This document shows, one piece after another, positions 12,301 to 24,409 of a DNA stretch of 64,000 nucleotides. The stretch covers positions 119,624,501-119,688,500 of the forward strand of contig CM044308.1 in NCBI GenBank assembly GCA_024291935.2, given 5' to 3'. The notes under the pieces were generated by a model that was given only the letters and a program-made list of their open reading frames with translations, was not told the origin of the DNA and ran no database searches. The number at the start of each line of letters is the position of its first letter. The stretch's first letter is position 1. The position numbers and the translations under genes are program-made. This stretch comes from Okapia johnstoni. Taxonomy: Eukaryota > Chordata > Mammalia > Artiodactyla > Giraffidae.

Positions 12301-12914
12301 CTATTTTGTTTGATATGAGGATTGCTACTCCAGCTTTCTTTTGCTTCCCATTTGCATGGAATATATTTTTCCATCATCTCACTTTCAGTCTACATGTGTC
12401 TTTAGGTCTGAAGTGGGTTTCCTGTAGACAGCATATATATGGGTCTTGTTTTTGTATCCATTCAGCCAGTCTGTGTCTTTTGGTTGGAGCATTTAATCCA
12501 TTTACATTTAAAGTAATTATTGATATACATGTTCCTATTGCCATTTTCTTAATTGTTTGGGGTAGATTTTGTAGATCTTTTTCCTTCTCTTATATTTCTT
12601 GACTACATAAATCCCTTTAACATCTCTTGTAAAGTTGGTTTGATGGTAGTGAATTCTCTTAACTTTCACTTGTCTGAAAAGCTTTTTATTTCTCCATCAA
12701 TTTAGAAAGAGATCCTTGCCGGGTAGAGTAATCTTGGTTGTAGAATTTTTCCCTTTCAGTACTTTAAATATATCCTGCCACTCCCTTCCTGCCTGCAGGG
12801 TTTCAGCTGAAAGATCAGTTGTTAAATGTATGGGGTTTCCCTTATATGTTACTTGTTGCTTTTCCCTTGCTACTTTTAATATTCTTTCTTTGTATTTAGT
12901 CTTTGTTAGTTTGA

Positions 12915-13696
12915 TATGCAGACGACACCCTTATGGCAGAAAGCAAAGAAGAACTAAAGAGTCTCTTGAAGAAAGTGAAAGAGGACAGTGAAAAAGTTGG
13001 CTAAAACTGAACATTCAGAAAACTAAGATCATGGCATCTCGTCCCATCACTTCATGGCAAATAGATGGGGAAACAATGGAAACAGTGAGACTATTTTTGG
13101 AGGTTCCAAAATCACTGCAGATGGTGACTGCAGTCATGAAATTAAAAGATGCCTGCTCCTTGGAAGAAAAGCTATGACAAACCTAGACAGCATATTAAAA
13201 AGCAGAGACATTACTTTGCCAACAAAGGTCCATCTAGTCAAAGCTATGGTTTTTCCAGTAGTCATGTATGGATGTGAGAGTTGGACTATAAAGAAAGCTG
13301 AGCACTGAAGAATTGATGCTTTTGAAGCATGCTGTTGTGTTGGAGAAGACTCTTGAGAGTCCCTTTAACAGCAAGAAGATCCAACCAGTCCATCCTAAAT
13401 GAAATCAGTCTTGAATATTCATTGGAAGGACTGATGCTGAAGCTGAAACTCCAATACTTTGGCCACCTGATGCAAAGAATCAACTCATCTGAAAAGATCC
13501 TGATGCTGGGAAAGATGGAAGGGGGGAGGAGAAGGGGACGACAGAGGATGAGATTGTTGGATGGCATCACTGACTCAATGGACACGTGTTTGAGTAGGCT
13601 CCGGGAGTTGGTGATAGACAGGGAATCCTGGCGTGCTGCAGTCCATGGGGACACAGAGTCAGACATGAGTGAGCAACTGAACTGAACTGAACTGGC
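12915..13696 (+). mobile_element. BovB LINE fragment inside the L1, including the YADD motif
   Basis: A plus-oriented 5'-truncated BovB. It begins at codons TAT GCA GAC GAC (Y-A-D-D, the catalytic box of the reverse transcriptase, 12915-12926), continues through L-K-S-R-D-I-T-L-P, C-E-S-W-T-I-K-K-A-E, and ends at GACTGAACTGAAC-type repeats. One frameshift lies between the first 40 codons and the rest, and a stop follows K-A-E-H. It interrupts L1 ORF1, with about 13 bp of L1 missing at the junction and no duplication. Confidence 0.9.
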
Positions 13697-14813
13697 GTGT
13701 TTTTCCTTGGGTTTATCCTGTATGGGACTCTTTGTGCCTCTTGGACTTGACTATTTCCTTTTCATTGTTGGGGAAATTTTCAACTATAATCTCTTCAAAA
13801 ATTTTCCCATACCCTTTCTTTTTCTCTTCTTCTTCTGGGACTCCTATAATTTGATGTTGGTGCGTTTGATATTGTCCCAGAGGTCTCTGAGACTATCCTC
13901 AGTTCTTTTCATTCTTTTTACTTTATTCTGCTCTTCAGAAGTTATTTTCACCATTTTATCTTCCAGCTCACTGAATCATTCTTCTGCTTCAGATATTCTG
14001 CTGTTGATTCCTTCCAGAGTATTTTTAATTTCAGTAATTGTGTTGTTTGTATGTTTATTCTTTAATTCATCTAGGTCTTTGTTAATTGATTCTTGCATTT
14101 TCTCCATTTTGTTTTCAAGGTTTTTGTTCATCTTTACTATCATTATTCTGAATTCTTTTACAGGTAGTTTGCCTATTTCCTCTTAATTTATTTGAACTTC
14201 TGTGTTTCTAATTTGTTCCTTCGTTTGTGTAGTATTTCTCTGCCTTTTCATTATCATTATTTTTTTTAACTTATTGTGTTTGAGGTATTCTTTTCACAGG
14301 CTTCAAGGTTGAATTCTTTCTTCCTTTTGGTTTCTGGTCTCCTAATTTTGGTCCAGTGGTTTGTGTAAGCTTCACATAGGGTGAGATTTGTGCTGAGTTT
14401 TTTTTGTTGTTGTTGCTTGTTTGTTTTTCCTCTGATGGGCGAGGCTGAGTGGGTGGTAATCCTGTCTGCTGATGATTGGGTTTGTATTTTTGTTTTGTTT
14501 GTTGTTTAGATAAGGTGTCCTGCACAGGGTGCTACTGGTGGTTGGGTGATGCCAGGTCTTGTATTCAAGTGGTTTCCTTTGTGTGGGTTCTCACTATTTG
14601 TTACCCCTAGGGTTAGTTCTCTGGTAGTCTAGGGTCTTGGAGTCAGTGTTCCCACTCCAAAGGCTCAGGGCTTGATCTCGGTTTTGGCATTTTCAGTTCC
14701 TGATGGGTTTCCTTGGTCCCCTGGAAACACTCTCCACAGCAGCAGCTGAAATGCTTTTCCTGACCTGCGGCCCCTGCAGAGGACAGATGCACTCCCTGCG
14801 GCCCGTAGGTCCT

Positions 14814-15890
14814 TGTCTCTGCTTTTCAATATGATGTCTAGGTTGGTCATAGTGTTCCTTCCAAGGAGCAAGCATCTTTTAATTTCATGGCTGCAGTTAC
14901 CATCCACAGTGATTTTGGAGCCCAAGAAAATAAAATCTGTCACTGCTTCTACTTTTTCCTCTTTTATTTGCCATGAAGTGGTGAGACAGGATGCCATGAT
15001 CTTAGTTTTTTGAATGTTGAGTTTTAAGCCAGCTTTTTCAATCTCACCCTCATCAAGAGGCTCTTTAGTTCCTCTTCCCCTTCTTCCATTAGAGTGGTAT
15101 CATTTGTATTATCTGAGGTTGTTGATTTTTCTCCCGGCAATCCTGATTGCATCTTTTCATTCATCCAGCCTGGGATTTCGCATGATGTACTCTGCACAGA
15201 GTTAAATAAACATAGTGACAATATACAGCCTTGTCATACCCCTTTCCCAATTTTGAACCAGTCAGTTGTTCCATGTGAGGTTCTAATTGTTGCTTCTTGA
15301 CCTGTATACAGGTTTCTCAGGAGATAGGTACGTTGGTCTGGTTCTTACCTCTTTTAACAATTTTCTACTGTTTCTTGTGGTCCACATAGTCGAAGGCTTT
15401 CACATAGTCAATGAAGCAGAAGTTTTTTCTGGAATTCCCTTGCTTTCTCTGTGATCCAACAAATGTTGGCAATTTGATTTCTTGTTCCTTTACCTTTTCT
15501 AAACCCAGCTTGTAGTTCTCAGCTCACATACTGCTAAAATCTAGCTTGAAGGATTTTGAGCATTACCTTACTAGCACGCAAAATGAGCACAACTGTGTAG
15601 TAGTCTGAACATTCTTTGGTACCTTTCTTCTTTGGGATTGTAATGAAAACTGACATTTTCCAGTCCTGTTGCCACTTGCTCAGTTTTCCAAATTTGCTGA
15701 CATACTGAGTGCAGCATTTTAACAGCATCATCTTTTGGGATTTGAAATAGCTCAGCTGGAATTCCATCACTTCCACTAGCTTTGTAGTAATGCTTCCTAG
15801 GGCCCACTTGACTTCACACTCCAGGATGTCTGACCCAAGGTGAGTGATCACACCATTGTGGTTATCCATGTCATTATGATCTTTTTTGTA
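14814..15890 (-). mobile_element. BovB LINE, right half of the element split by L1
   Basis: Continuation of the 7912-8392 BovB across the L1: F-L-G-S-K-I-T-V-D-G-N-C-S-H-E-I-K on the minus strand at the left, then the upstream reverse-transcriptase region (around T-G-L-E-N-V, K-K-G-T-K-E-C) to about 15850. Several frameshifts and stops are present. Joined, the two halves make about 1.5 kb of one old BovB. Confidence 0.88.
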
Positions 15891-16800
15891 TACTTCTTGA
15901 GAATTTTAATAAACACCTTAATTTGTAAAAATCTAATTTGGATCTATATGAACTTAATTTCAATAGTATACAAAAACACTGCTCCTGTAGTAACAGTTCC
16001 CCCCCCACCCTGTGTTATCACTTTAATTTGAATTTTATCTTTAAACATTACACCTGTGCAGAAAAGTGAGTCCAGCAGGCCAAGTTGCTTATCTCTAAAA
16101 ATGTCTGCATGTAAAGGCAGCCCTTGGTTGGCTTTTAGATTTTAGGAAGGTTCCAATCACAAACTGATAAGAAAGTCTCACTGTGTCTAAAATGTCTGTG
16201 CAAAAATAAGGTTAATGCCAAACATGTGCTTTTCTTCTGAGAGTCTAGACTTTGGTAAAGTGTTAGGCAGAGACTGCCTATATGACCAGTCCAAATAAAA
16301 ACACTGGGTGCTGAGTCTTTAACAAGCTCTCCTGGTTGGCAATTATTTCACACAGGTTACCACAATTCATTGCTGGGAATCTAAGAGTGCCCTGTATGAC
16401 TCCATTGAGAGAAGACACTTGGAAGATTGTGCCTGACTTCCCCTGGAGCTTTGCCTGTGTGCCTTCTCTTTGCTGTTTTTGCTTTTTATCCTTTCACTGC
16501 AGTAAATCTTAGGTGTGCATTCAGCTATTTGATGAATCTATCACTGTTCCTGGTGAATAACTAAACCTAAGTATGGTTTTTGGGACCCCCAAGACCCATG
16601 CTTATTACCACAGACATAAAATTATTGCTTTATGCAGTTGCTTTCAAAAACCAAATAGGAGAAAAAGAGCTACCAAAATATATTTTATATTTACCTATGA
16701 AATTACAGATCTTCCTTAGTTCTTCATGTGGATATAATTTACTGATTAGTGTCCTTTTATTTAGCAAGAAAGAGACTCCTTTTAGTGCTTCTTGTACAAT
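15891..16800. other. Intron 17 sequence without recognised features
   Basis: No coding pattern and no repeat I can name. A short C-run lies near 16000. Confidence 0.55.
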
Positions 16801-16819
16801 TAAGATTTCCAAAGATTAA

Positions 16820-18095
16820 TTCTCTTGGTTTTTGTTTGGAAATGTTCTACTTCCTCCTTAATCTCTGAAGTATAATTTTGCCAGATACAGATTCCATTGA
16901 TGGTCTTTTTCTTTCAGCACTTTAAATATTTCAATTTACTGCCTCTTTTCCATAGTTTTCAGTAAAAGATCGGCTAATTGAAGAGATCCTGTATATGGTT
17001 TTTCTCTTGCTGTTTTCTAGATTCTCTTTTTGTCTTCTGATAGTTTGATCACAACATTCTGATGTATGGATCTCTTTGAGTTCAAACCACTTGGAGTTTT
17101 CTGCTTTTCTGAGATGTGGAGATCAATGTTTTTCACCAAATTTAGTAAGTTTTCAGCCATTATTTCTTCAAAAACAATCTTTCTGTTCCCTTCTCTCTCT
17201 TTTCTCCCTCTAAGACTCTTTTTATGTGTACATTGGTATGCTTGATGTGGTTGTACAGGTTTCTGAGGCTATCTTAATTATTCTTCATTCTTCTATCTCT
17301 TCCTCATACTAGAAATCAATTCTTTCTTCTCTCTGCTCAAAACTGCTGGTGAGCCCCTCTAATAAATTTTTTATTTCACTTATAAGTACATTTCAACTCC
17401 AGAATTTCCACTAGGTTTTTTTTTAAAAAAAATTCTAATTATTGACATTCTTTACTTGGTGAAACATCTTTCCCATAGTTTCTTATAGTTCTTTAGACAT
17501 AATTTTCTTAGTTCTTTGATCATATTTAAAATGGCTTTCTATACTAACTTCAACCTCTTCAGCTCCCTTAGAGATAATTCTTATTGATTGCTTTCAAATC
17601 TTCAAAACAACTTTTAACTTTGTCACCCAGGATATTGTCTACACTGGTACATGTTCTTTAGGTTATGTTTATTCTGTTGTTGGGTGGAGTACTCTAACGT
17701 CAATTTGATCTAGTTGGTTAACAACATTGTTCATATCTTTTATCTCCTTACTGTTTTCTGTTTCTTACTGCTAGCTATTGGGTTGGCCAAAAAGTTCATT
17801 CAGGTTTTTCCATCACATCTTATGAAATTTTTGACCAACCCAGTATTAGTGAAAGAGGAATTTTAAAGTCTCCTACTTTACTTGTGGATTTGTCTATTTC
17901 TCTTTTCAGATGTCAGCTTTTGTGTCATTTATTTTGAGGTTCTATTTTTAGATGCATACACAATTAGCATTGTTATGTCTTTTTTGATAAGTGACCCTTT
18001 TACCAGTATGCAATTTTCCTTTTAGCACCCCTGTAATTTTCTTTGTTCTGAATTCTACTTTGTCCTGATATTAATATACTTATTCCAACCAGTTC
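16820..18095 (-). mobile_element. Old L1 fragments (ORF1 region, then endonuclease region)
   Basis: Antisense L1 ORF1-type sequence at 16820-17600 (for example TTCAGCACTTTAAATATTTC), then antisense endonuclease-region sequence at 17620-18095 (AAAGTCTCCTACTTTACTTG). The order differs from a single intact element, so two insertions or a rearrangement is likely. A mariner-type MITE sits at 17777-17844. Confidence 0.65.
17777..17844. mobile_element. Short mariner-derived MITE, hairpin-like
   Basis: About 68 bp with inverted termini TGGGTTGGCCAAAAAGTT and AATTTTTGACCAACCCA, flanked by TA as expected for Tc1/mariner insertions. The body is nearly all inverted repeat, so the transcript would fold as a hairpin. 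It matches the ruminant mariner terminal type I know. Confidence 0.85.
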
Positions 18096-18900
18096 ACTGG
18101 GAAGAAGATCAGAATTCAAATTATCAATCTGTTTAGTATGATTTACTTTTCACAGTACTCAAATAGCAGCTCTATGTATTTTATCCATGTTTTAAAAACA
18201 GTATAGAATGCATTTATTCCATCTTATCTAGAATTGAAACCTTCAGACATTTTAAAAAGTTAATTTCAGCTTGTAAATTTTAATTTTTAATGAAATACAC
18301 AAGCACAGTTTAAAAGTCAAACAGTTTTATAATAGTAGTTTTAATAAAAACAGAATTCTCTTTTGCCTACTCATATCACATCTTCAGTTCCCAATCTCAG
18401 AAACAATTAATTTAAAATATCTTAGATAGTTCTTGTGGTCATTTGTCTTGGATTTTAACCACTACAAATTATGTAAGGATTCTTCCTATAGAAGATGCTT
18501 ATTTCATATGACTGATAACTTCACTCCTCTCCAATCTCCTAGTAGAGTTATATCACAATTCTTTTGTAAATCAATATTCAGTGGCTTATCATGTATAGAT
18601 GAAATTACATGATGGACTATGATTACATTCCCTTTCTCGTATGTTTTTGTATGCCTTGGAGTTACTAACTCTCCTTCTCCCCGTTCTTGCTTAATTTTCT
18701 GTTTTCTATCATTCATTAATTCCCACTTTGTCACAGCTGTAAGAATTTTTTTCAATATGGGTAAACCGTCCATCCTCAAAAACCAATCTAGACTAACTAC
18801 TATGGGACTGCTGCACAGATTCATCCCAGAACTTTCTTGTTTTGGGAATTCCACTTTTCTGGATTGGAACTCCAGTTTCCTGCATCCTTGGTATTCCTCT
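18096..18900. other. Intron 17 sequence without recognised features
   Basis: No support for a gene. It contains an open stretch of 116 codons on the minus strand (18854-18504) with no resemblance to a known protein and no conserved splice structure, which I treat as chance. Confidence 0.5.
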
Positions 18901-18904
18901 TTCT

Positions 18905-19620
18905 GAATTTTCCCTTCTTTGATAAAGCATATCTTTCAGGAGAATACTGAGAAACTGTGCATTTGAAGCAAATGTTTCAGGTCCTTTAACACTGAAGGCT
19001 TTATTTTGTCTTACTGTTTATTGATCATTTGGGGGTTGCTTAGAACATAAATTGCACATCAAAAATTTCCCTCAGATAGTTGAAGATAATTTTCAACAGT
19101 CTTCTGGCTTCTGGTGTTGCTTTTAAGAAGTCTATTTCAATTTAGACTCCATATCTTTTGTATGAGAGTTGTCTTTTTCTCTCTGGATGGTTCTAGGACC
19201 TTTTCTTTACCTTAGGTACTTTGAAACTGCATAGTGAGGTGCTTTGTAGCTCTTCCCCTTTACTGGTGCTTGAGTGTGTCTTTTCATCAGGAAACTATGT
19301 TTTTCAATTCTGAGCATTTTTCTTGAATTATTTCTTTGACATACTTCTTTATTTTCTCCAGTCTCTTCATATGGAGCTCCTATTTATCAGAAGTTGGTTC
19401 TTGCATACTGCTCCTCTAATTTTCTAGTTCTTTCCTATTTCTCTTTGATTTTTGGATGTAGGAAATTCTAATTTTTCCCTCCTAAATCCAATTCTACATT
19501 TAAAATCTGTTGCTACCATATTAATGTCTAGGAGCTTTTTCTTATTTTCCATTCTTGTTTTATGGAGGCACTATCTTACTTCCCTATGGATATTACCAAT
19601 AGAAACTTATAAAGTGTTCT
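18905..19620 (-). repeat. Probable old L1 (ORF1 region) fragment
   Basis: The segment around CTTCTGGCTTCTGGTGTTGC and GTCTTTTTCTCTCTGGATGG resembles antisense ORF1 of ancient L1 families. It is too diverged for a subfamily. Confidence 0.5.
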
Positions 19621-19627
19621 TCTGTCC

Positions 19628-19808
19628 CAGGGTTGGCAAAATACAGTCCACAGAGGAAATCTGGCCCACATCATATTTTTGTATAGCCTACAATCTAGGA
19701 ATGGTATTTACATTTTAAAGGTTAAATAAAAAACAAAAAAGAATATGGATGCAGACTGTATGTATACACCATTCTTGTCTGGCCTGTTACAGTTTGCCAA
19801 CCCCTGTT
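19628..19808 (+). mobile_element. hAT-type nonautonomous DNA transposon, second copy
   Basis: Same family as 1624-1862: left GGTTGGCAAAATACAGTCCA, right ACAGTTTGCCAACCCCTG, making terminal inverted repeats. The centre is diverged. Confidence 0.75.
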
Positions 19809-19863
19809 CTATCACACTGTTTCTGTTTTCTACAAGTTCTTCCACCTACAAGGACTTCCACCT

Positions 19864-19922
19864 TATGATACTCTCTTGTGATATTTTAAAGTAATCCATA
19901 GGTTCCAAGGCATCAGACCAAC
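19864..19922. repeat. 59-bp direct repeat, copy A
   Basis: Ungapped match to 20482-20540 with two mismatches in 59 bp. It contains the core AAAGTAATCCATAGGTTCC. It is not part of a repeat family I recognise. Confidence 0.9.
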
Positions 19923-20481
19923 ATAAGACAGGGTTGTCACCTGTCTTAGAGAAGAACACTGCACTTTCCTGCCTTGAAGATATAAGATTGTCAGCTGAGG
20001 GGAAAAAAAGAGAATAGAGTTCTCACATTCAGTAGGTAGACTTTTCTTACCCCCCATCTTTAACCCCTTCTTAGCTGTACCCATAGTTAAAGAATCTATA
20101 GACTCTCTAGTTCATTATATCCAGAGAGTAAACCTGGATGGAGGGGACTGTCTAACTACTTTTTATACTAACATGTAACCAATTCTAGAGTAGCTCCAAG
20201 TCCTAAGTTTTTCTATGCTTGAATCTGGAAGATCTTATTAGCTTTCATGACTATAGATTTAAATATCAGCTTTTTTTGCCTGTTAAGTTATGCAACCATT
20301 CATCGGTTTTTCTGTGTTCAAAATTTATTGACAGTTCATCTGTTATTGTCTCTTCTCCCAGTCTTTTCATGTCTATAGATTTGACATTTTTATTCCTATA
20401 CCATCATGGGATTTTGAGAGAGGGTAAAAATTAATATAAACATTTGATTTCTCCATAGGGACTTTAAAAGCCTAAATTTTA

Positions 20482-20540
20482 TATGATACTCTTTTGTGAT
20501 ATTTTAAAGTAATCCATAGGTTCCGAGGCATCAGACCAAC
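20482..20540. repeat. 59-bp direct repeat, copy B
   Basis: Second copy of the 59-bp unit, displaced by exactly 618 bp from copy A. The flanks differ on both sides. Confidence 0.9.
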
Positions 20541-22690
20541 CACAAAATTGGAAAGGCAGGATAGAAAGATGGATACTGTCAATTGTTATATAACAACACC
20601 GTTTTATAAAACAGTGTTGAAAATCAATGTAAAGTCAGGGCGCCATTCTGTCATGGTCCCACTTTGGTTTATGTTTAAAGTGTTCTATAACAGAAAGGCA
20701 TTAAGTTAACAAAACAGTTCAGAGAAAAAGGTTTCACCTTTTCTTTTTCCCATTGTTTTCATACTGCCTTGCTCAAATGAATTATGCCCACTTGAGACAA
20801 AGATTATACTTCAGTAAAGCAGAACTGTTAGGAAACTTACAGTGCAGTTGTAACCTGGTCACAAAACCATCTGGTACATTCCTGAAAGCTGTTATTACAT
20901 TTCATGGACTTATATTACTTCAAATACTCTAAGAGTCCCATGTGGGCTTAAAAAAAAGATAACATTTTTTAAACTCAATTTGTTTCTGCTTACTTTAGTC
21001 CTTCTAGACATATCTCTCATAAGAACAGTGCCTTAGTATAAGCACCTTTTATGTCAATCAATATACATTATGAATTTTACCATATGATGTAACACATTCA
21101 CTTGATTTTTTAGTGGATGTTTCTTTGTAATAAGTTGCTACTTGTTGATTCTGTTTCTCTAAAAATCAGTAAAGTAAGTTAGGCTGTCACTTTTTAATTA
21201 ATGAAATAATGAAACTATAGTATTATATATCAATATTATAAACACATGCTTTTCTGAAATTCTTGAAAAGTGTGTTTCAAAGCTCTAGAAACTCTCTATC
21301 AATATGGTATAGCTGGAAAAGCACTGAATCTGGCATTTTTCACTAATTCAACAAGTACATATTTTGCATCTATGCCCCAAGATGAGACACATTTGCTAAG
21401 AATGTAAAAATGTCTAATACATGTTTAGGGGAGGAGACAGATATAAACAGGCTATTACAATATAATAAGATATATGTTATAATAGAGATAAGTATAAAAT
21501 GCAATGGGTTTCCTACAGGGTAAATAACTCCAGTTGGAGAAATTTTAAAAAGTCTTCATAAAGGATATGACCTCTTCAACTAGGTTTTAACTGGTAAACT
21601 TACCAGATGAATTGTATGGTAACTTGAATGCAAAGGCAAAGAGTAATGAAAGGATATGGTATATTTAATAGTTTAATAGTGAGATGTTTATATTTAATAG
21701 TGAGAATTTTAGTGGATACAGGCAGGGCATAAGGGTGAAAAAACAAGTCTTAAGGTTTTAAATGTAGGTGGGGTCAAGATGTGAAGGTGCATTTAGCAGC
21801 TATGTGACGTTAGGCAAGTAATTTCATCTTCACAACCTGCTTAATATATGTAGAAAAAGTTTATAAATGACAAAATAGGATACAGATATACTTTTGCTTC
21901 AAATGGTTTCTGAAAATTCAAGGCATTGCTCACACTGAGAAAAAAAATAATCAACTGAGGTAAAAATATTTATTTTCCTGAAATTCAGCATAGTAACTAA
22001 AAGTCAAGAATTTTAAAACAAATATTCAGACTCCCCTAGAAACTATTTGTTGAATATTAAAATTCTAATACAACAAACAGGTCAACCAACAGGGAGAGAG
22101 ACAAAGTAAGTAGATGGAATGCTTCAAGGACAATTTCCAGTGCAACTTGATGCCAAGTACAAGTGGGATTTCTAGGAAGAGAAGGGCAGCAGCTTAACCG
22201 TATCAGTAGGTTAAACATAGAACTGAATAATTCAGTTTGAACAGAAACAACTACAGAATATCATTCTGAAATGATGGGAAGGGGAGTAGGTGATGTGTTT
22301 TAGGACTTACTTTAGCTGTTGTAGTCCTATGTCATCAGCATATGTAAATCTGAACACAAATGCAATCTGGTCTGCTTAGGTATAAACGAGCTAATGTGAA
22401 TAAATAAGACACAAGAAAAATATAATTTCTAGATTGGTTAGGGTAGGTAATGGTTAGCTGCAGGTCTTCTGGCTGAACTGAAAATGTGTCAAATTGCCAT
22501 GTTCTTGTGATTTTGCCCTTAACCTGTGTTCTATTTGAATTTTCTAAATATTATTTGTATAGCTTCACAGGAAAAAACTATTATATGCATAAACTAATTA
22601 CAATTTCAGAAATAAAGAACAATAAAATGTTAAATTAGATTGTAAATAATCTAATAATTATAGTGTTCATAAATTTCAAGTGTTGATGTC
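20541..22690. other. Intron 17 sequence, mostly unannotated
   Basis: AT-rich. A MIR-like piece (AGCTATGTGACGTTAGGCAA, about 21790-21860, plus) is the only recognised repeat. No gene is supported. Confidence 0.5.
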
Positions 22691-22695
22691 TTGTA

Positions 22696-22896
22696 GGACA
22701 GCAGTTCCCAACCCTTTTGGCATCAGGGACAAGTTTCATGGAAGATAATTTTTCCATGGATGGCAGCTGGGGGGTGGGTTGGGGGGGAAGATGGTTGGGA
22801 GGGGTTTCCAGTTTCCCTGGCTGCTCATCTCCTGCTGTGTAGCCCAGTTCCTAACAGGCCACGGATGAGAATGAGTTGGGGAACCCTGCTGTAGGA
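22696..22896. mobile_element. Ancient DNA transposon with terminal inverted repeats
   Basis: The left end CAGCAGTTCCCAACCCTTTT and the right end GTTGGGGAACCCTGCTG are inverted copies about 200 bp apart, typical of small hAT-like MER elements. A G-rich tract lies inside (22770-22805). The family name is not assigned. Confidence 0.7.
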
Positions 22897-23414
22897 CCTC
22901 ATGTGAAATTATGGTATAAAATGGTGTTTTAAAAACTAGTTCCACAAAGCACAAATCTTAACGGACCACAATCTTTGGAAAAAGCAGTATTATGATTAAA
23001 TTTTACTGTCAAGGCATTGAATTCTCTAGTATCATGAACACAGTTTGTTTTTAATTGTTCTTAGTTTGCTTTTTACCCATAAAATCATTATTTGGGTTCT
23101 GATGTTCACAAGATAAAATTTTACTGTTTGGTGGTGAGCTTCTATAAACATCTACTGAGCACTTCTGTTGTATAATCACTGACCAATCATAAATCTTTGA
23201 ACTTAAGCAAATATTGAGTTTCATTTATTTCACTGACTCTTTCAACTTTCACTTCTGACATCTATCACTGAGAATATACCAGTACCGAGTGTTCCAGTAA
23301 AATAAAATTCCATCAAATTTATTTATAAGAAATAAAGCAGCAAGACTAGCTGTACACATAGTCCTGGTTGGAGATAATATTACAGTAATGTTACATTAAA
23401 TTTCACTCCACTTA

Positions 23415-23528
<114 letters not shown>

Positions 23529-23899
23529 CTATAATTTTAAAATATATAAAGAATATAGTAGATAATTAAAGCTCATTTAAAAATCATATTAACTTCTATC
23601 ATTTTGAATATTGTTTAATTCGGGTAGAAAGATTTTTTTTTCCCAATACTAAACTTTTTTTTTGGTCATTTAAAATATTTACATTCACCTTAATACTACC
23701 TAAATTCATACATAAACAAAATTAATCAGCTCTGTGATAATATCAATCAGTTTTAGACATAATTTATGTACTACAAAATTCTCAAACTTTCAATGTACAT
23801 GTAGATAAATTTTAATAATCACAATCATAATTTTAAATATTTTCACTTTCTAAAAACTTTTTTCTATCCTTCTTCAGGCAATTTCCTTTATTGCTGACC

Positions 23900-24409
23900 T
23901 GGTCAACCAATGATCTGTTTTCTGATTTGCTTTGTCTAGAATTCTATGTAAATGTTATTACACTGTATGTAACCATTTGTGTCTTTTTTCATCTAGCATA
24001 ATGAGTTTGGAATTCATTCATGTTGAAACATATATCAGTAGTTCATTATTTCATGTTTATCCAGCTTGATAATCTCTGCTTTTTAATTGGGATGTTTAGA
24101 CTATTTATATTCAATGTAATTACTGTCATGCTCAGTTTTCAACAAGAAAATGCGTGCTAAGCTGTGTCAGTCATGTCTGACTCTTTGTGACCCTACAGAC
24201 TTCAGCCTGCCAGGCTTCTCTGTCCATGGGATTCTCCAGGGAAGAATCCTTTAATGGGTTGCCATTTCCTCTTTCCAGGGGATCTTCCCAACACAGGGAT
24301 CGAACCTGAGTCTCTTATGTCTCCTGCATTGGCAGGCAGACTCTTTATTGCTACTGCCACCTGAGAAGCCCCAATTACTGTCATGATTTGGTTTAAATCT
24401 ACAGTATAG
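23900..24409 (-). repeat. Old L1 pieces in minus orientation
   Basis: 23900-24057 resembles the antisense L1 3' UTR. 24058-24409 resembles antisense ORF2 N-terminal sequence (TCAATGTAATTACTGTCATG type), split by a Bov-tA. The plus-oriented L1 starts directly after it. Confidence 0.55.
24131..24372 (-). mobile_element. Bov-tA SINE with 13-bp target-site duplication
   Basis: A minus-oriented copy ending CACCTGAGAAGCCCC, flanked by perfect AATTACTGTCATG at 24118-24130 and 24373-24385. Confidence 0.92.

Larger units (their letters stand above)
8393..14813 (-). mobile_element. L1 (bovine type), 6.4 kb span, minus orientation, inserted in BovB
   Basis: From left to right: 3' UTR with poly(T) at 8391; antisense ORF2 (3' end, reverse transcriptase, then endonuclease up to about 12300); antisense ORF1 (12600-14250); and about 560 bp of 5' UTR. 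The ORF1 start corresponds to about 14250. A 782-bp BovB interrupts ORF1. The 13-bp flanking duplication shows a standard target-primed insertion. Compared with the L1 at 54551-62363 its 5' UTR is truncated. All frames are broken. It lies in the transcribed sense of BRIP1 (intron 17). Confidence 0.9.

Noticed and set aside
18504..18854. 116-codon minus-strand open frame in intron 17
   Set aside because: No similarity I recognise, no splice or promoter context, and surrounded by old repeats.
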